Shown here piece after piece: positions 9,520 through 17,940 of a stretch of DNA of 44,628 nt. The stretch spans positions 26,936 through 71,563 of the forward strand of contig NZ_JAAHHT010000011.1 in NCBI RefSeq assembly GCF_010672085.1. The letters are read 5' to 3'. The translations under genes were made by a program, and so were the position numbers. The notes below the pieces were generated by a model. The model ran no database searches. It saw nothing but the letters and a program-made list of their open reading frames with translations, and was not told where the DNA came from. Position 1 is the stretch's first letter; each line of letters starts with the position of its first letter. The stretch is from Okeania sp. SIO3I5 (lineage in GTDB: Bacteria > Cyanobacteriota > Cyanobacteriia > Cyanobacteriales > Microcoleaceae).

Positions 9520-9800
9520 ATGTAAAGTTGGCCTCGCCCGGTTATTTTGGCTTGTTAGGCTCGACACACTAGCTTTTCAAGTCTCTTTGCCTGTTTAATG
9601 CCGAGCAATAGAGGTCGGAACTGGCCGCGCATTCCGACGTATTGTGACCAAAATAACGTTTACCTTAAAAAAGTAGGCTGGACTAACCATTTAAACACAA
9701 ATAAGCGTTTTGATTAGATTTGTGGTTAGTCTTTATTATTGAGGTTGAGTCTAAGATTGCCGCCTTGCTTCGGACAGGTACGGGGATTTTTCCCCATGAA
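9520..9800 (-). ncRNA. Omega RNA (HEARO RNA) of iscB
   Basis: The 280 bases upstream of iscB fold into the multi-stem layout expected of the HEARO/omega RNA. GTTATTTTGG (9541-9550) pairs perfectly with CCAAAATAAC (9648-9657). Inside that closing stem lie GCTCG/CGAGC (9559-9563 with 9602-9606) and GTCGGAA/TTCCGAC (9614-9620 with 9632-9638). A further 9-bp stem joins GACTAACCA (9681-9689) and TGGTTAGTC (9723-9731). The 5' part has the motif AAGGCGG and a GGGG-AAAAAT-CCCC hairpin (9782-9795). In known IscB systems the guide precedes the scaffold, so the bases just above 9796 are the likely guide. The exact ends are inferred. Confidence 0.78.
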
Positions 9801-9902
9801 TAATTGGTACTTTATTAACGTGCAAATCTCTTACAATACAAAAACACTATCAAATTTCAGTACACTTATTTGAGTTACTAATTGCCTGATTGATTTATCA
9901 AA

Positions 9903-9929
9903 CAGGATTGGGTCTAAAACCCCGCCTTG
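9903..9929 (-). repeat. Second omega-RNA-like motif (possible remnant)
   Basis: On the minus strand this reads AAGGCGGGGTTTTAGACCC and continues AATCCTG. The omega RNA at 9741-9769 has AAGGCGG followed by CTTAGACTCAACCTC at the same spacing, about two thirds identical. It may be the stub of another HEARO RNA next to the complete one. Nothing else is seen in the gap 9800-10015. Confidence 0.4.
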
Positions 9930-10015
9930 ATTATTGGCGAAATATTTTTGGAGCGTTGCTCTAATCCCTGTTACAAAAACAACTTCTGACCTCTGAATTC
10001 TGACTTCTGACTTCG

Positions 10016-10720
10016 TTAATGTTCTGGAGGAACCTCCTCATCATCTTTTTCTTGAGTAGGTGTAGATTGATCTTGAGGTGGCGGTGGGGTAATCACCCGA
10101 TAATCAGCATCATAGACAGATTCAGTTTGACCAACCCCTGAACCACTAGGTTCGCGATAACCATAAGAATAAACCGAACCAGACCAAGACTCTGTTTTTG
10201 GTTCTTTTTCCACTTCATAACTTTTCTCTGTAGAATCTTGACTAACAGACTCTTGTGACTCTTCAATATCTTGTTCTCTTGTACTACCGTCCCAAGAAGG
10301 ACTAACTTTAGGAGGTCCTTGTTTCCAGTCATCAAAGTTTTCATCTTCCTCCCTTGGTTCCGAATCTTTATTTAGGTTAAAAGAGCTTTGGGAATTTGAT
10401 ATTCCTTGAGACTGTGAAGCTCTATCCCTACCTTGCCCAGCTTGATTTTGATGCTGAGATTGTCTAGGGCGAGGTCTGGAAGGTTGTAAATTTTGTTTAA
10501 ACAGGTAATTTGAAAGTTCAAAAATACCATAGATCGACAAGTAAGTAATTACACCTGCAACAAGAGCAGCTAAAATCCATATAGAAACAGGTAGAGGTAT
10601 AGACTTTAACCCTAGAAAAGTTAAGTCCAAACTGGGGGACCAATTTTGCCAAGTAAATAAGGCAAGCCCACCGAGGACTACAATTAAAACTATTAATAGT
10701 AAATTCCGACTTCTATTCAT
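10016..10720 (-). CDS. LapA-domain (DUF1049) membrane protein with acidic tail
   Basis: A 234-residue protein with two membrane helices (about 6-24 and 43-66) that match the LapA/DUF1049 hairpin, including QNWSPSLDLTFLGLKSIPLP between them. A long hydrophilic tail (80-234) is rich in Ser, Gln, Glu and Pro and is probably disordered. LapA domains are linked to envelope or lipopolysaccharide assembly in proteobacteria, and the cyanobacterial role is unknown. Its ATG overlaps the ubiX stop by 8 bp (10713-10720), so the two are translationally coupled. Confidence 0.8.
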   Translation of the reverse strand: MNRSRNLLLIVLIVVLGGLALFTWQNWSPSLDLTFLGLKSIPLPVSIWILAALVAGVITYLSIYGIFELSNYLFKQNLQPSRPRPRQSQHQNQAGQGRDRASQSQGISNSQSSFNLNKDSEPREEDENFDDWKQGPPKVSPSWDGSTREQDIEESQESVSQDSTEKSYEVEKEPKTESWSGSVYSYGYREPSGSGVGQTESVYDADYRVITPPPPQDQSTPTQEKDDEEVPPEH

Positions 10721-11345
10721 GGCCTATCCACCGTTTAATAGGAACACAATCTAGACCAAATTGATCTAAAGCACGAGCTACTACAAAGTCTACCAAATCC
10801 TCTATAGTTTGGGGATTATGATACCAGGCCGGGATGGCCGGGACAATTCTTGCTCCTGCTTCTGCTAGAGTAGTCAAATTTCGTAAATGAATCAAGCTAA
10901 AAGGTGTTTCCCGAGGTACTAATATTAGTTTACCTCCTTCTTTTAATTGTACATCTGCAGCCCGTTCTAGTAAATCTGAACTAAATCCAGCGGCTAATTT
11001 ACTTACTGTTCCCATACTACAGGGAATAATTATCATACCCTGAGTTCGATAGGAACCACTTGCAATATTTGCTCCTACATCTTGCCAAGGATGACAATGG
11101 AGTTTGCCTTTGTTTTCTTCTCCAGCTTTCTCTCGCCAGAATACTTCTTGTTTAGTTGGTTCAGCAGGCATTCTAATATTTTGCTCTGCTTGCCAGACTG
11201 AATATGTAGCTTTTGATGCTACTAAGTCAATGGTGTAATTAGCTGCCAGTAAATATTTAATGCTTCTGACAGCGTAAATTAGTCCTGATGCTCCTGTAAC
11301 TCCAATAACTATCGGTAGTTGAGGAGTAGATATAAAATTAGTCAC
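10713..11345 (-). CDS. ubiX: Flavin prenyltransferase UbiX family
   Basis: A 210-residue flavoprotein-fold enzyme. The FMN-binding start is IGVTGASGLIYAVRSIKYL (about 13-31). The later signatures are IIPCSMGTVSKLAAGFSSDLLERAAD and LVPRETPFSLIHLRNL. UbiX joins a dimethylallyl group to reduced FMN to make the prenyl-FMN cofactor used by UbiD-type decarboxylases, which serve quinone biosynthesis in cyanobacteria. Length is typical. It is first in a two-gene unit with the lapA-like gene. No ubiD lies in the window. Confidence 0.93.
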   Translation of the reverse strand: MTNFISTPQLPIVIGVTGASGLIYAVRSIKYLLAANYTIDLVASKATYSVWQAEQNIRMPAEPTKQEVFWREKAGEENKGKLHCHPWQDVGANIASGSYRTQGMIIIPCSMGTVSKLAAGFSSDLLERAADVQLKEGGKLILVPRETPFSLIHLRNLTTLAEAGARIVPAIPAWYHNPQTIEDLVDFVVARALDQFGLDCVPIKRWIGHE

Positions 11346-12038
11346 GTTTTTTTCACTTATCAGCCTTTTCAGTTATCAGTTATCAGCCTTTTCAGTTATC
11401 AGCTTTTTTAGTTTTTTCAGTTTTTTTTTATAATGGAAAATAAGATTTTGCTAATCTCATCTGCATCCTGATGGATACTTTCAAAGGCTTTTTATTCCAT
11501 ATAGTTAGTATCTTTTTTCAGTGAACAGTGAACAGTTATCAGTTATCAGTTTTTTCTGTTTTTTAATTATGGAGAACAAAATTTTACCTACCTAATCTAC
11601 ATCTTCATCAATACTCTCAACAGCTTTTTATTCAAGATAAAAAGCTAAGAATTGATTTAGTTTTGTTGTAGAAATATAAACTATCAACCTGTTACTGATA
11701 ACTGATAACTGAATAGATGTTCCACTTCTTAACAGTTCTTTAGATAATACATACTCCTTTTTTTCCTCTGCTAAGTATTTGTAAGCTTTGACTACTCTAA
11801 TGGCAAATTGATCAGCTTTTTGATAAACAATACTGTTATTTATATCTATAAACTTCTGAAAAAGCTAAAAACTAATAACTATAAGATATGATAACTGATA
11901 ACTGTTCACTTCATACTTTCGAGTGCGAACTTTAGGTAGAAAAAACATAATGAGTGTTTATACTTATTTTTATTTAACTTCTTTTATGTTATCTTTTTTT
12001 AAACACCTAACTATTGGTCAACAGTTAAGGAGGAAATC
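11346..12038. repeat. Intergenic repeats: CAGTTATCAG arrays and a ~150-bp diverged direct repeat
   Basis: Blocks of CAGTTATCAG or CTGATAACTG occur near 11366-11402, 11525-11551, 11693-11714 and 11888-11906. Around them, about 11403-11515 and 11551-11640 are diverged direct repeats that share GATTTTGC/AATTTTACC, CATCTGCATC/TACATCTTCATC and GCTTTTTATTC. No open frame in this gap looks like a gene. Confidence 0.6.
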
Positions 12039-12317
12039 ATGCGTACTAGAGAAGCGTCTTTTTTATTAGGTATCTCTCGTCAACGTTTATTAGTCTTACT
12101 CGCTCAAGGAAGAGTCAAAGGAGCCGACAAAAAAGGTAGATTCTGGGAAATTCCAGCATCTCCGAGCGGTATGCCTGTAATAATTCCCGCTCGGCGCGGT
12201 CCGAAAGGTATCTGGCACAAGCAAGAAACCAAGGTACCTCAAATGATTCACGTTAATCAACACAACATTAGAGATAATATAGGTAAGCCTCCAGAGGAAA
12301 TGCGGAGTAAGGAGTAA
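12039..12317 (+). CDS. Small helix-turn-helix DNA-binding protein
   Basis: A 92-residue basic protein. Residues 1-40 (TREASFLLGISRQRLLVLLAQGR then VKGADKKGRFWEIP) resemble the excisionase/MerR-type winged helix used by small DNA-binding proteins. The remainder is uncharacterised. It has a strong AAGGAGG ribosome site seven bases before the ATG. The last residues (MRSKE) and stop come from the GGAGTAAGGAGTAA repeat, so the native C terminus may have been replaced by repeat sequence. It precedes the first kinase-cyclase by 124 bp on the same strand, but a MITE-like element lies between them. Target unknown. Confidence 0.72.
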   Translation: MRTREASFLLGISRQRLLVLLAQGRVKGADKKGRFWEIPASPSGMPVIIPARRGPKGIWHKQETKVPQMIHVNQHNIRDNIGKPPEEMRSKE

Positions 12318-12329
12318 GGAGTAAGGAGT

Positions 12330-12429
12330 AATATCAAATCCGGTTGAATACAAGAGTGTATTGTTGGGGGAGATGGTCCGATTGTCCGATTTAATAATGA
12401 ACATATACTATATAACCGGATTCTATATT
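12330..12429. mobile_element. MITE family G copy (AATATCAAATCCGGTT ends)
   Basis: About 100 bp bounded by AATATCAAATCCGGTT on the left and AACCGGATTCTATATT on the right. It ends 12 bp before the proposed start codon of the first kinase-cyclase and could affect its expression. A related element with AATATCAAATCC-type ends lies at 24174-24327, and a half-copy near 6639. Confidence 0.55.
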
Positions 12430-12441
12430 ATCTATTATATT

Positions 12442-15400
12442 ATGGTAACTCTTGCCGGATACAACAATTTTTACCCCATTCACAATAGTACCAACTCTCA
12501 AGTTTATCGTGCCCGACGAGTTGATGATCATCAACCTGTCATCCTCAAATTTCTTAACCAAAACTATCCTACCTCAGAACAAATTAGACGCTATAAACAG
12601 GAATATTATCTGACTTGCCAGTTAAAATCTCCAGGTATTATCAAAGCTTATGATTTGCTAGAATGGCAAAGGAGTTATGTAATAGTCCTCGAAGACTTTG
12701 AAGGAATTTCCCTCCAAGAATTCTTGCAAGGACGAGAAAAACTCACCCTAAAAGAGTTTTTGTTTTTGGCGATCGCCATCGTTGAAAGTTTGGGAGAAAT
12801 TCATAACCAACATATTATTCATAAAGATATCAATCCAGCAAATATCGTTTTTAATCCCCAAACTCAAGAACTAAAAATTATTGATTTTGGCATTTCTACC
12901 CAACTAAGTCGAGAAAATCCTACTCTCAAAAATCCTAATGTTTTAGAAGGGACTTTAGCTTATATTTCCCCAGAACAAACTGGGAGAATGAACCGTAGTT
13001 TAGACTATCGGACAGATTTTTATTCCTTAGGGGTAACATTCTATGAAATGTTAACCAAACAACTGCCTTTTACTACAGAAGATGCCTTAGAATTAGTTCA
13101 CTCTCATATTGCTAAAAAGCCAATTTTACCCTCAGAAATTGACAGTTCGATTCCCTGGATAATCTCACAGATAATAATGAAATTAATGGCGAAAAATGCC
13201 GAAGAGCGCTATCAAAGTGCCTGGGGATTAAAAGCGGATTTAGAAAATTGTTCTGAGCAATTAGAATTAGTGGGAAATATTGAAGTTTTCCCTTTAGCAA
13301 CTCAAGATATTTCAGAGCGCTTCTCTATTCCTCAAAAACTCTACGGACGAGAAGCAGAAATTGCCACTTTACTTTCCACATTTGAGCGAGTTGCAAAAAG
13401 TGGAAAAGTCGAACTGATGATGGTGGCAGGTTATTCTGGGATTGGCAAATCATCTCTGGTACAAGAACTTTATAAACCCATTACTGCCCGTCGGGGTTAT
13501 TTTATTTCTGGGAAATTCGACCAATTTCAAAGGAATATTCCTTATAGTGCGATCGTGTCTGCTTTTGGAGGATTAATTAGGCAATTATTGGGAGAGACTA
13601 AAGCGGGGTTAGGAATCTGGCGAGAAAAATTATTAAAAGCTTTGGGAAATAACGGACAAGTTATTATTGATGTAATTCCTGAAGTGGAACTGATTATTGG
13701 CAAACAACCACCAGTTCCAATATTAGGAGCGAACGAAACGCAAAATCGTTTTAATCTTGTCATTAGTAATTTTATTTATGCTTTTTGCACTGAAGAGCAT
13801 CCTTTAACTTTATTTCTCGATGATTTGCAATGGGTAGATTTGGCAACTTTAAAACTAATGGAACGGATGTTAGTTGAAAAGCAAACTGAATATTTGTTGC
13901 TCTTAGGTGCTTATCGCGATAATGAAGTAAATGTCGGTCATTCTTTGGCAATTTCTCTGGAAAAACTTAGACAAAATAACAATGCAATTAATCAAATTAG
14001 CTTAAAAAATCTATCTTTAAATCAAATTACTTGTTTAATTACCGATACCTTTAGTCAGACTAAACAAGTTTCCCATTTAGCTCAGTTAGTCTGGGAAAAA
14101 ACCGGAGGAAATCCTTTTTTTGTTAATGAATTCTTACAGACATTATATGACAAAAAAATGTTGGAATTTGATCGTCAAGAGAGAACTTGGCAATGGGATA
14201 TTGAAGCGATCGCTGCTAGGAATTTCACCGAAAATGTAGTGGAATTAATGATAGAAAAACTGCAACAATTGCCAGAATGCAGTCAAAAAACTTTATCCCT
14301 TGCTGCTTGTTTAGGAGCCGAATTTGACTTAAAGATACTAACATGGATTGAAGAAAAATTGCCGTCAGAGATTTTTGAATTATTGAAAATCCCTCTAGAA
14401 TTGGGTTTTATTTTTCCCCTATCAGAAATGGATGAAAATCTACTGATTCAGTCCTATAAATTCGGGCACGATCGTATTCAACAAGCTGCTTACGCTCTAA
14501 TTCCTGACGACGAAAAAGCAACACTCCATTACCAGATAGGAAAAGTATTGCTGCAAAAGCTCTCAGAAGAAGCAAGAGTCGAGAACATTTTCGATTTAGT
14601 CCGTCAATTAAATTACGGTATAGAGCTAATTACCGAACAAAAAGAACGAGACGAACTTGCCCAACTCAATCTTATTGCCTGTCGCAAAGCTAGAAATACT
14701 AGTGCATATCAGGCTGCTCGCGAATATGCTGATATGGGATTATCTATACTTGGAGAAAACTCTTGGCAGCGGCAATATGAAATGAGTCTAGAATTACATG
14801 AATTAAAGGCTGAGTTAGCATGGTTATGTGGCGACTTTGAGGAAATGGAGCAGTTTATTGAGATCGTTATTGCCAAAGCACAATCTTTACTAGAACAGGT
14901 TAACGTTTGCAAAATTAAAATTATCTCAAATTACTCCCAGAATAAACTAACTGAAGCGATCGCTACTGCCCTAGAATTTTTACAAAAGCTAGGAGTCTCC
15001 TTTCCCGAAGCGCCAACCGACAGCGATATTCAATCCAGTATTGCAGAAATTGGCGAATTGATAGGAGATACAGAAATAGAGGATTTAGCGGATTTACCCA
15101 TAATGACAGATCGGGAAAAAATTGCCATTCTCCAAATTTTTAATAGCGTTATACAGGCACTATACATCCTTGGTTCTTCTTTATGGCCTTTGCTAGTGGC
15201 TTTGTCAGTAAAATTATCCATTCAATACGGAAATTCAGAAGCTTCCGGTGTCGCTTATGTTCTTTATGCTATTATTACTTGTGATTTTTTAAAAGATGTC
15301 GATACAGGAGTTAAATTCGGTCAACTGGCACTTAAGGTTGTCTCCAAACTGGATGCTAAAACTGTGAAATCCCAAGTATTACATTTGGCTGGGATGTTTC

Positions 15401-17697
15401 TCTTGCACCGTCAATATCACTATAAAAGAGTGCTACCGCTCTGGGAAGAAGCTTATGCAGTCGGACTGGAAGTAGGAAATTTAGAACCCCTCGGACCTAT
15501 TGCCGCTGGTTTTTGTGGTGTTTCTCTTTGGAGTGGTCGGTTTCTTACTACTTTGGAGCAGGAGACTCGCCTCTACTGTAATAGATTAATACAACTGAAT
15601 CAATTGACAGGACTAAATTGGAATCGTCTTCATTGGCAACTTATGTTAAATTTACTCGGAGCAAGTGCAGAGCATCCAAGTATTTTATCTGGGGAAGCGT
15701 TCCAAGAAACTGAATTACTTCCACAACTCTTGTCTGCTCGCGATCTTGTAGGGTTGTACCTTTTTTACCTATATAAGCTGATGCTTTGCTACTTATTTGG
15801 AGAAATCAAATCTGCTAACAGTCATGCAGCAAAGTGTAAAGGCAATTCAACAGTTAACATGGGAAGTCCAGGAGAAGCTATATATTACCTTTATGATTCT
15901 TTGACTGCTTTAGCGCTCTTGAGTTTGCAACCAGACAAAACATCAGAGTTATTTCAACGAGTGGAAGAAAACCAAGGGAAATTACAGCAAAGATTGGCAG
16001 ACTATGCTCCAATGAATTACCAACATAAGGTAGATTTAGTAGAAGCTGAAAAATGTAGATTCTTGGGGAAAAAGGCAGAAGCTATTGAGTTATACAACAA
16101 AGCGATCGCTCTCGCTCAAGAAAACGAATACATCCAAGAAGAAGCTCTAGCTAACGAACTCGCTGCCAAATTTTATCTCGACTGGGGTCAGGAAAAACTT
16201 GCCGGCTTTTACATGACAGACGCACATTACTGTTATTCTCTTTGGGGTGCAATAGCAAAGGTAAGGCACTTAGAAGAAAACTATCCTCAATTATTTCAGT
16301 CCCAAACCACAAAAAAACGTGTTCCAAAAACCCTGAAGACTCCCACTACAAACAATTATACTGATGGTACAGAATTAGATTTAGCCACGGTTATTAAATC
16401 CACTAATGCTATTTCTAGCGAAATCGTTTTAGATAATTTGCTGGCAACTTTAATGGATATTCTGGTAAAAAATGCTGGAGCGCAACGAGGCATTCTGATT
16501 TTGCCCAGGGGCGAAAGTTTATTCATCGAAGCTACCAAAGAAGCAGAGTTGTCAGCAGTTTCAGTCTTGCAGTCTCTGCCCCTAAATAAGTTTGAAAAGC
16601 TATCAGAAAAGATTGTCCGTTATGTTGCCCGCACTCGTGAAACTGTAGTTCTCAACAATGCCTCAACTGAAGGTGACTTTACCGAGGATGCCTACATTCA
16701 AGAGTATCAATGTCAGTCTATCGCTTGCACTCCTCTGATTAATCAAAATCAACTCCAAGGTATTATCTATTTGGAAAATAATCTGAGCGCGGGAGCTTTT
16801 ACCCAAGAGCGCATGGCACTCTTGCGTACCCTCGCTGCTCAAGGTGCGATTTCTTTGGAAAATGCTCGACTATACGATGCTTGTCAGCGTTTTGTACCGG
16901 AACAGTTTCTCAGTTTCTTAGAAAAAAAGAGCATTATTGATGTGGAATTAGGAGAGCAAGTGGAACGGGAAATGACGGTGCTGTTTTCCGATATCCGAGG
17001 TTTTACCACCATCTCGGAACAGATGACACCGGGAGAGAACTTTGCTTTTATTAATGAGTATCTCGGTTACATGGAACCTCAAATTCAAAAACATGGCGGT
17101 TTTATTGATAAATATATAGGTGATGCAATTATGGCGCTGTTTCCTAATTCTGCTGATGATGCTCTTAAGGGAGCGATCGCTATGTTGGAGGAGTTGAAAA
17201 AATACAATTTATCTCGACAGCAAAAGAATATCAACCCCCTGCGTATTGGTATTGGTTTGCATACAGGGAAGTTAATTTTAGGAACTGTGGGCGGTTTGAG
17301 ACGCATGGATGGAACTGTGATTGGGGATGCGGTTAACCTGTCTTCGCGCGTGGAGGGGTTGACTAAAACTTATGGGGTTTCTCTGTTAATTACTCATCAA
17401 ACTTTGGCACGTTTGAATAATCCTGTGGAATATGACTTGCGGTTTATTGAGCAAGTGAAAGCTAAAGGAAAAGCTAAAGCGGTTGGTTTATTTGAGGTGT
17501 TTGCTGCTGATGTGCCTGAATTGCGAGCAGCAAAGAACGCTACTAAGGAAAAGTTTGAAAAGGCAGTTATTTTATATCATCAGAAGTCTTTTGTGGAAGC
17601 AGGGCGTTTATTTGAAGAATGTGTGGCGGAGAATGGTGGCGATCATACTGCTTCTAGTTATCTCGAACGGTGTGGGAGTATGGAAGTGGGACAGTAG
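12442..17697 (+). CDS. Giant Ser/Thr kinase - AAA ATPase - GAF - adenylate cyclase, copy 1
   Basis: A 1751-residue signalling protein. The kinase domain (1-265) has Lys36 in VILKF, HKDINPANI in the catalytic loop and DFG near 147. A STAND/AAA module (about 295-560) has Walker A GYSGIGKSS near 330 and Walker B LTLFLDDLQWVD. A long helical TPR-like region runs from about 560 to 1280, a GAF domain from about 1315 to 1480, and a class III nucleotide cyclase from about 1508 to 1660. The cyclase keeps both metal aspartates (FSDIRGFT, YIGDAIMALF), the adenine-selecting Lys and Thr (FIDKYIGD, DGTVIGD) and the transition-state NLSSR, so cAMP is the likely product. The start at 12442 is chosen because copy 2 begins with the same MVTLAGYNNFYPIHN. 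Confidence 0.9.
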   Translation: MVTLAGYNNFYPIHNSTNSQVYRARRVDDHQPVILKFLNQNYPTSEQIRRYKQEYYLTCQLKSPGIIKAYDLLEWQRSYVIVLEDFEGISLQEFLQGREKLTLKEFLFLAIAIVESLGEIHNQHIIHKDINPANIVFNPQTQELKIIDFGISTQLSRENPTLKNPNVLEGTLAYISPEQTGRMNRSLDYRTDFYSLGVTFYEMLTKQLPFTTEDALELVHSHIAKKPILPSEIDSSIPWIISQIIMKLMAKNAEERYQSAWGLKADLENCSEQLELVGNIEVFPLATQDISERFSIPQKLYGREAEIATLLSTFERVAKSGKVELMMVAGYSGIGKSSLVQELYKPITARRGYFISGKFDQFQRNIPYSAIVSAFGGLIRQLLGETKAGLGIWREKLLKALGNNGQVIIDVIPEVELIIGKQPPVPILGANETQNRFNLVISNFIYAFCTEEHPLTLFLDDLQWVDLATLKLMERMLVEKQTEYLLLLGAYRDNEVNVGHSLAISLEKLRQNNNAINQISLKNLSLNQITCLITDTFSQTKQVSHLAQLVWEKTGGNPFFVNEFLQTLYDKKMLEFDRQERTWQWDIEAIAARNFTENVVELMIEKLQQLPECSQKTLSLAACLGAEFDLKILTWIEEKLPSEIFELLKIPLELGFIFPLSEMDENLLIQSYKFGHDRIQQAAYALIPDDEKATLHYQIGKVLLQKLSEEARVENIFDLVRQLNYGIELITEQKERDELAQLNLIACRKARNTSAYQAAREYADMGLSILGENSWQRQYEMSLELHELKAELAWLCGDFEEMEQFIEIVIAKAQSLLEQVNVCKIKIISNYSQNKLTEAIATALEFLQKLGVSFPEAPTDSDIQSSIAEIGELIGDTEIEDLADLPIMTDREKIAILQIFNSVIQALYILGSSLWPLLVALSVKLSIQYGNSEASGVAYVLYAIITCDFLKDVDTGVKFGQLALKVVSKLDAKTVKSQVLHLAGMFLLHRQYHYKRVLPLWEEAYAVGLEVGNLEPLGPIAAGFCGVSLWSGRFLTTLEQETRLYCNRLIQLNQLTGLNWNRLHWQLMLNLLGASAEHPSILSGEAFQETELLPQLLSARDLVGLYLFYLYKLMLCYLFGEIKSANSHAAKCKGNSTVNMGSPGEAIYYLYDSLTALALLSLQPDKTSELFQRVEENQGKLQQRLADYAPMNYQHKVDLVEAEKCRFLGKKAEAIELYNKAIALAQENEYIQEEALANELAAKFYLDWGQEKLAGFYMTDAHYCYSLWGAIAKVRHLEENYPQLFQSQTTKKRVPKTLKTPTTNNYTDGTELDLATVIKSTNAISSEIVLDNLLATLMDILVKNAGAQRGILILPRGESLFIEATKEAELSAVSVLQSLPLNKFEKLSEKIVRYVARTRETVVLNNASTEGDFTEDAYIQEYQCQSIACTPLINQNQLQGIIYLENNLSAGAFTQERMALLRTLAAQGAISLENARLYDACQRFVPEQFLSFLEKKSIIDVELGEQVEREMTVLFSDIRGFTTISEQMTPGENFAFINEYLGYMEPQIQKHGGFIDKYIGDAIMALFPNSADDALKGAIAMLEELKKYNLSRQQKNINPLRIGIGLHTGKLILGTVGGLRRMDGTVIGDAVNLSSRVEGLTKTYGVSLLITHQTLARLNNPVEYDLRFIEQVKAKGKAKAVGLFEVFAADVPELRAAKNATKEKFEKAVILYHQKSFVEAGRLFEECVAENGGDHTASSYLERCGSMEVGQ

Positions 17698-17940
17698 TGG
17701 AATAGGGGAAGGGTGGGAAGATGGAACATTTTTTGTAGCAAATTAAGGGGATTTGATCTGACTCGTCAAAACTCAGGAATTAATGCATGAGTAAGTTTGA
17801 GCATTTATCAATGTCAGCGCCATATTTGTGTAGTGCTATAATTGTAAAAATAAATAAGGGTAAAATTATACTAAAATATTTCTATTTTAGTTACAAGGAC
17901 AAAATCTCTTGTCCATTACCTATTATCTATTATTTTTTTT

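Noticed and set aside
9499-9567. Upstream in-frame start for iscB (23 extra residues)
   Set aside because: It lies inside the omega RNA, lacks a ribosome site and adds residues not typical of the family. The ATG at 9498 has AGGAGG.
12361-12441. Upstream start for the first kinase-cyclase
   Set aside because: The extra 27 codons translate a MITE-like element, and the paralogue begins at the equivalent of 12442.
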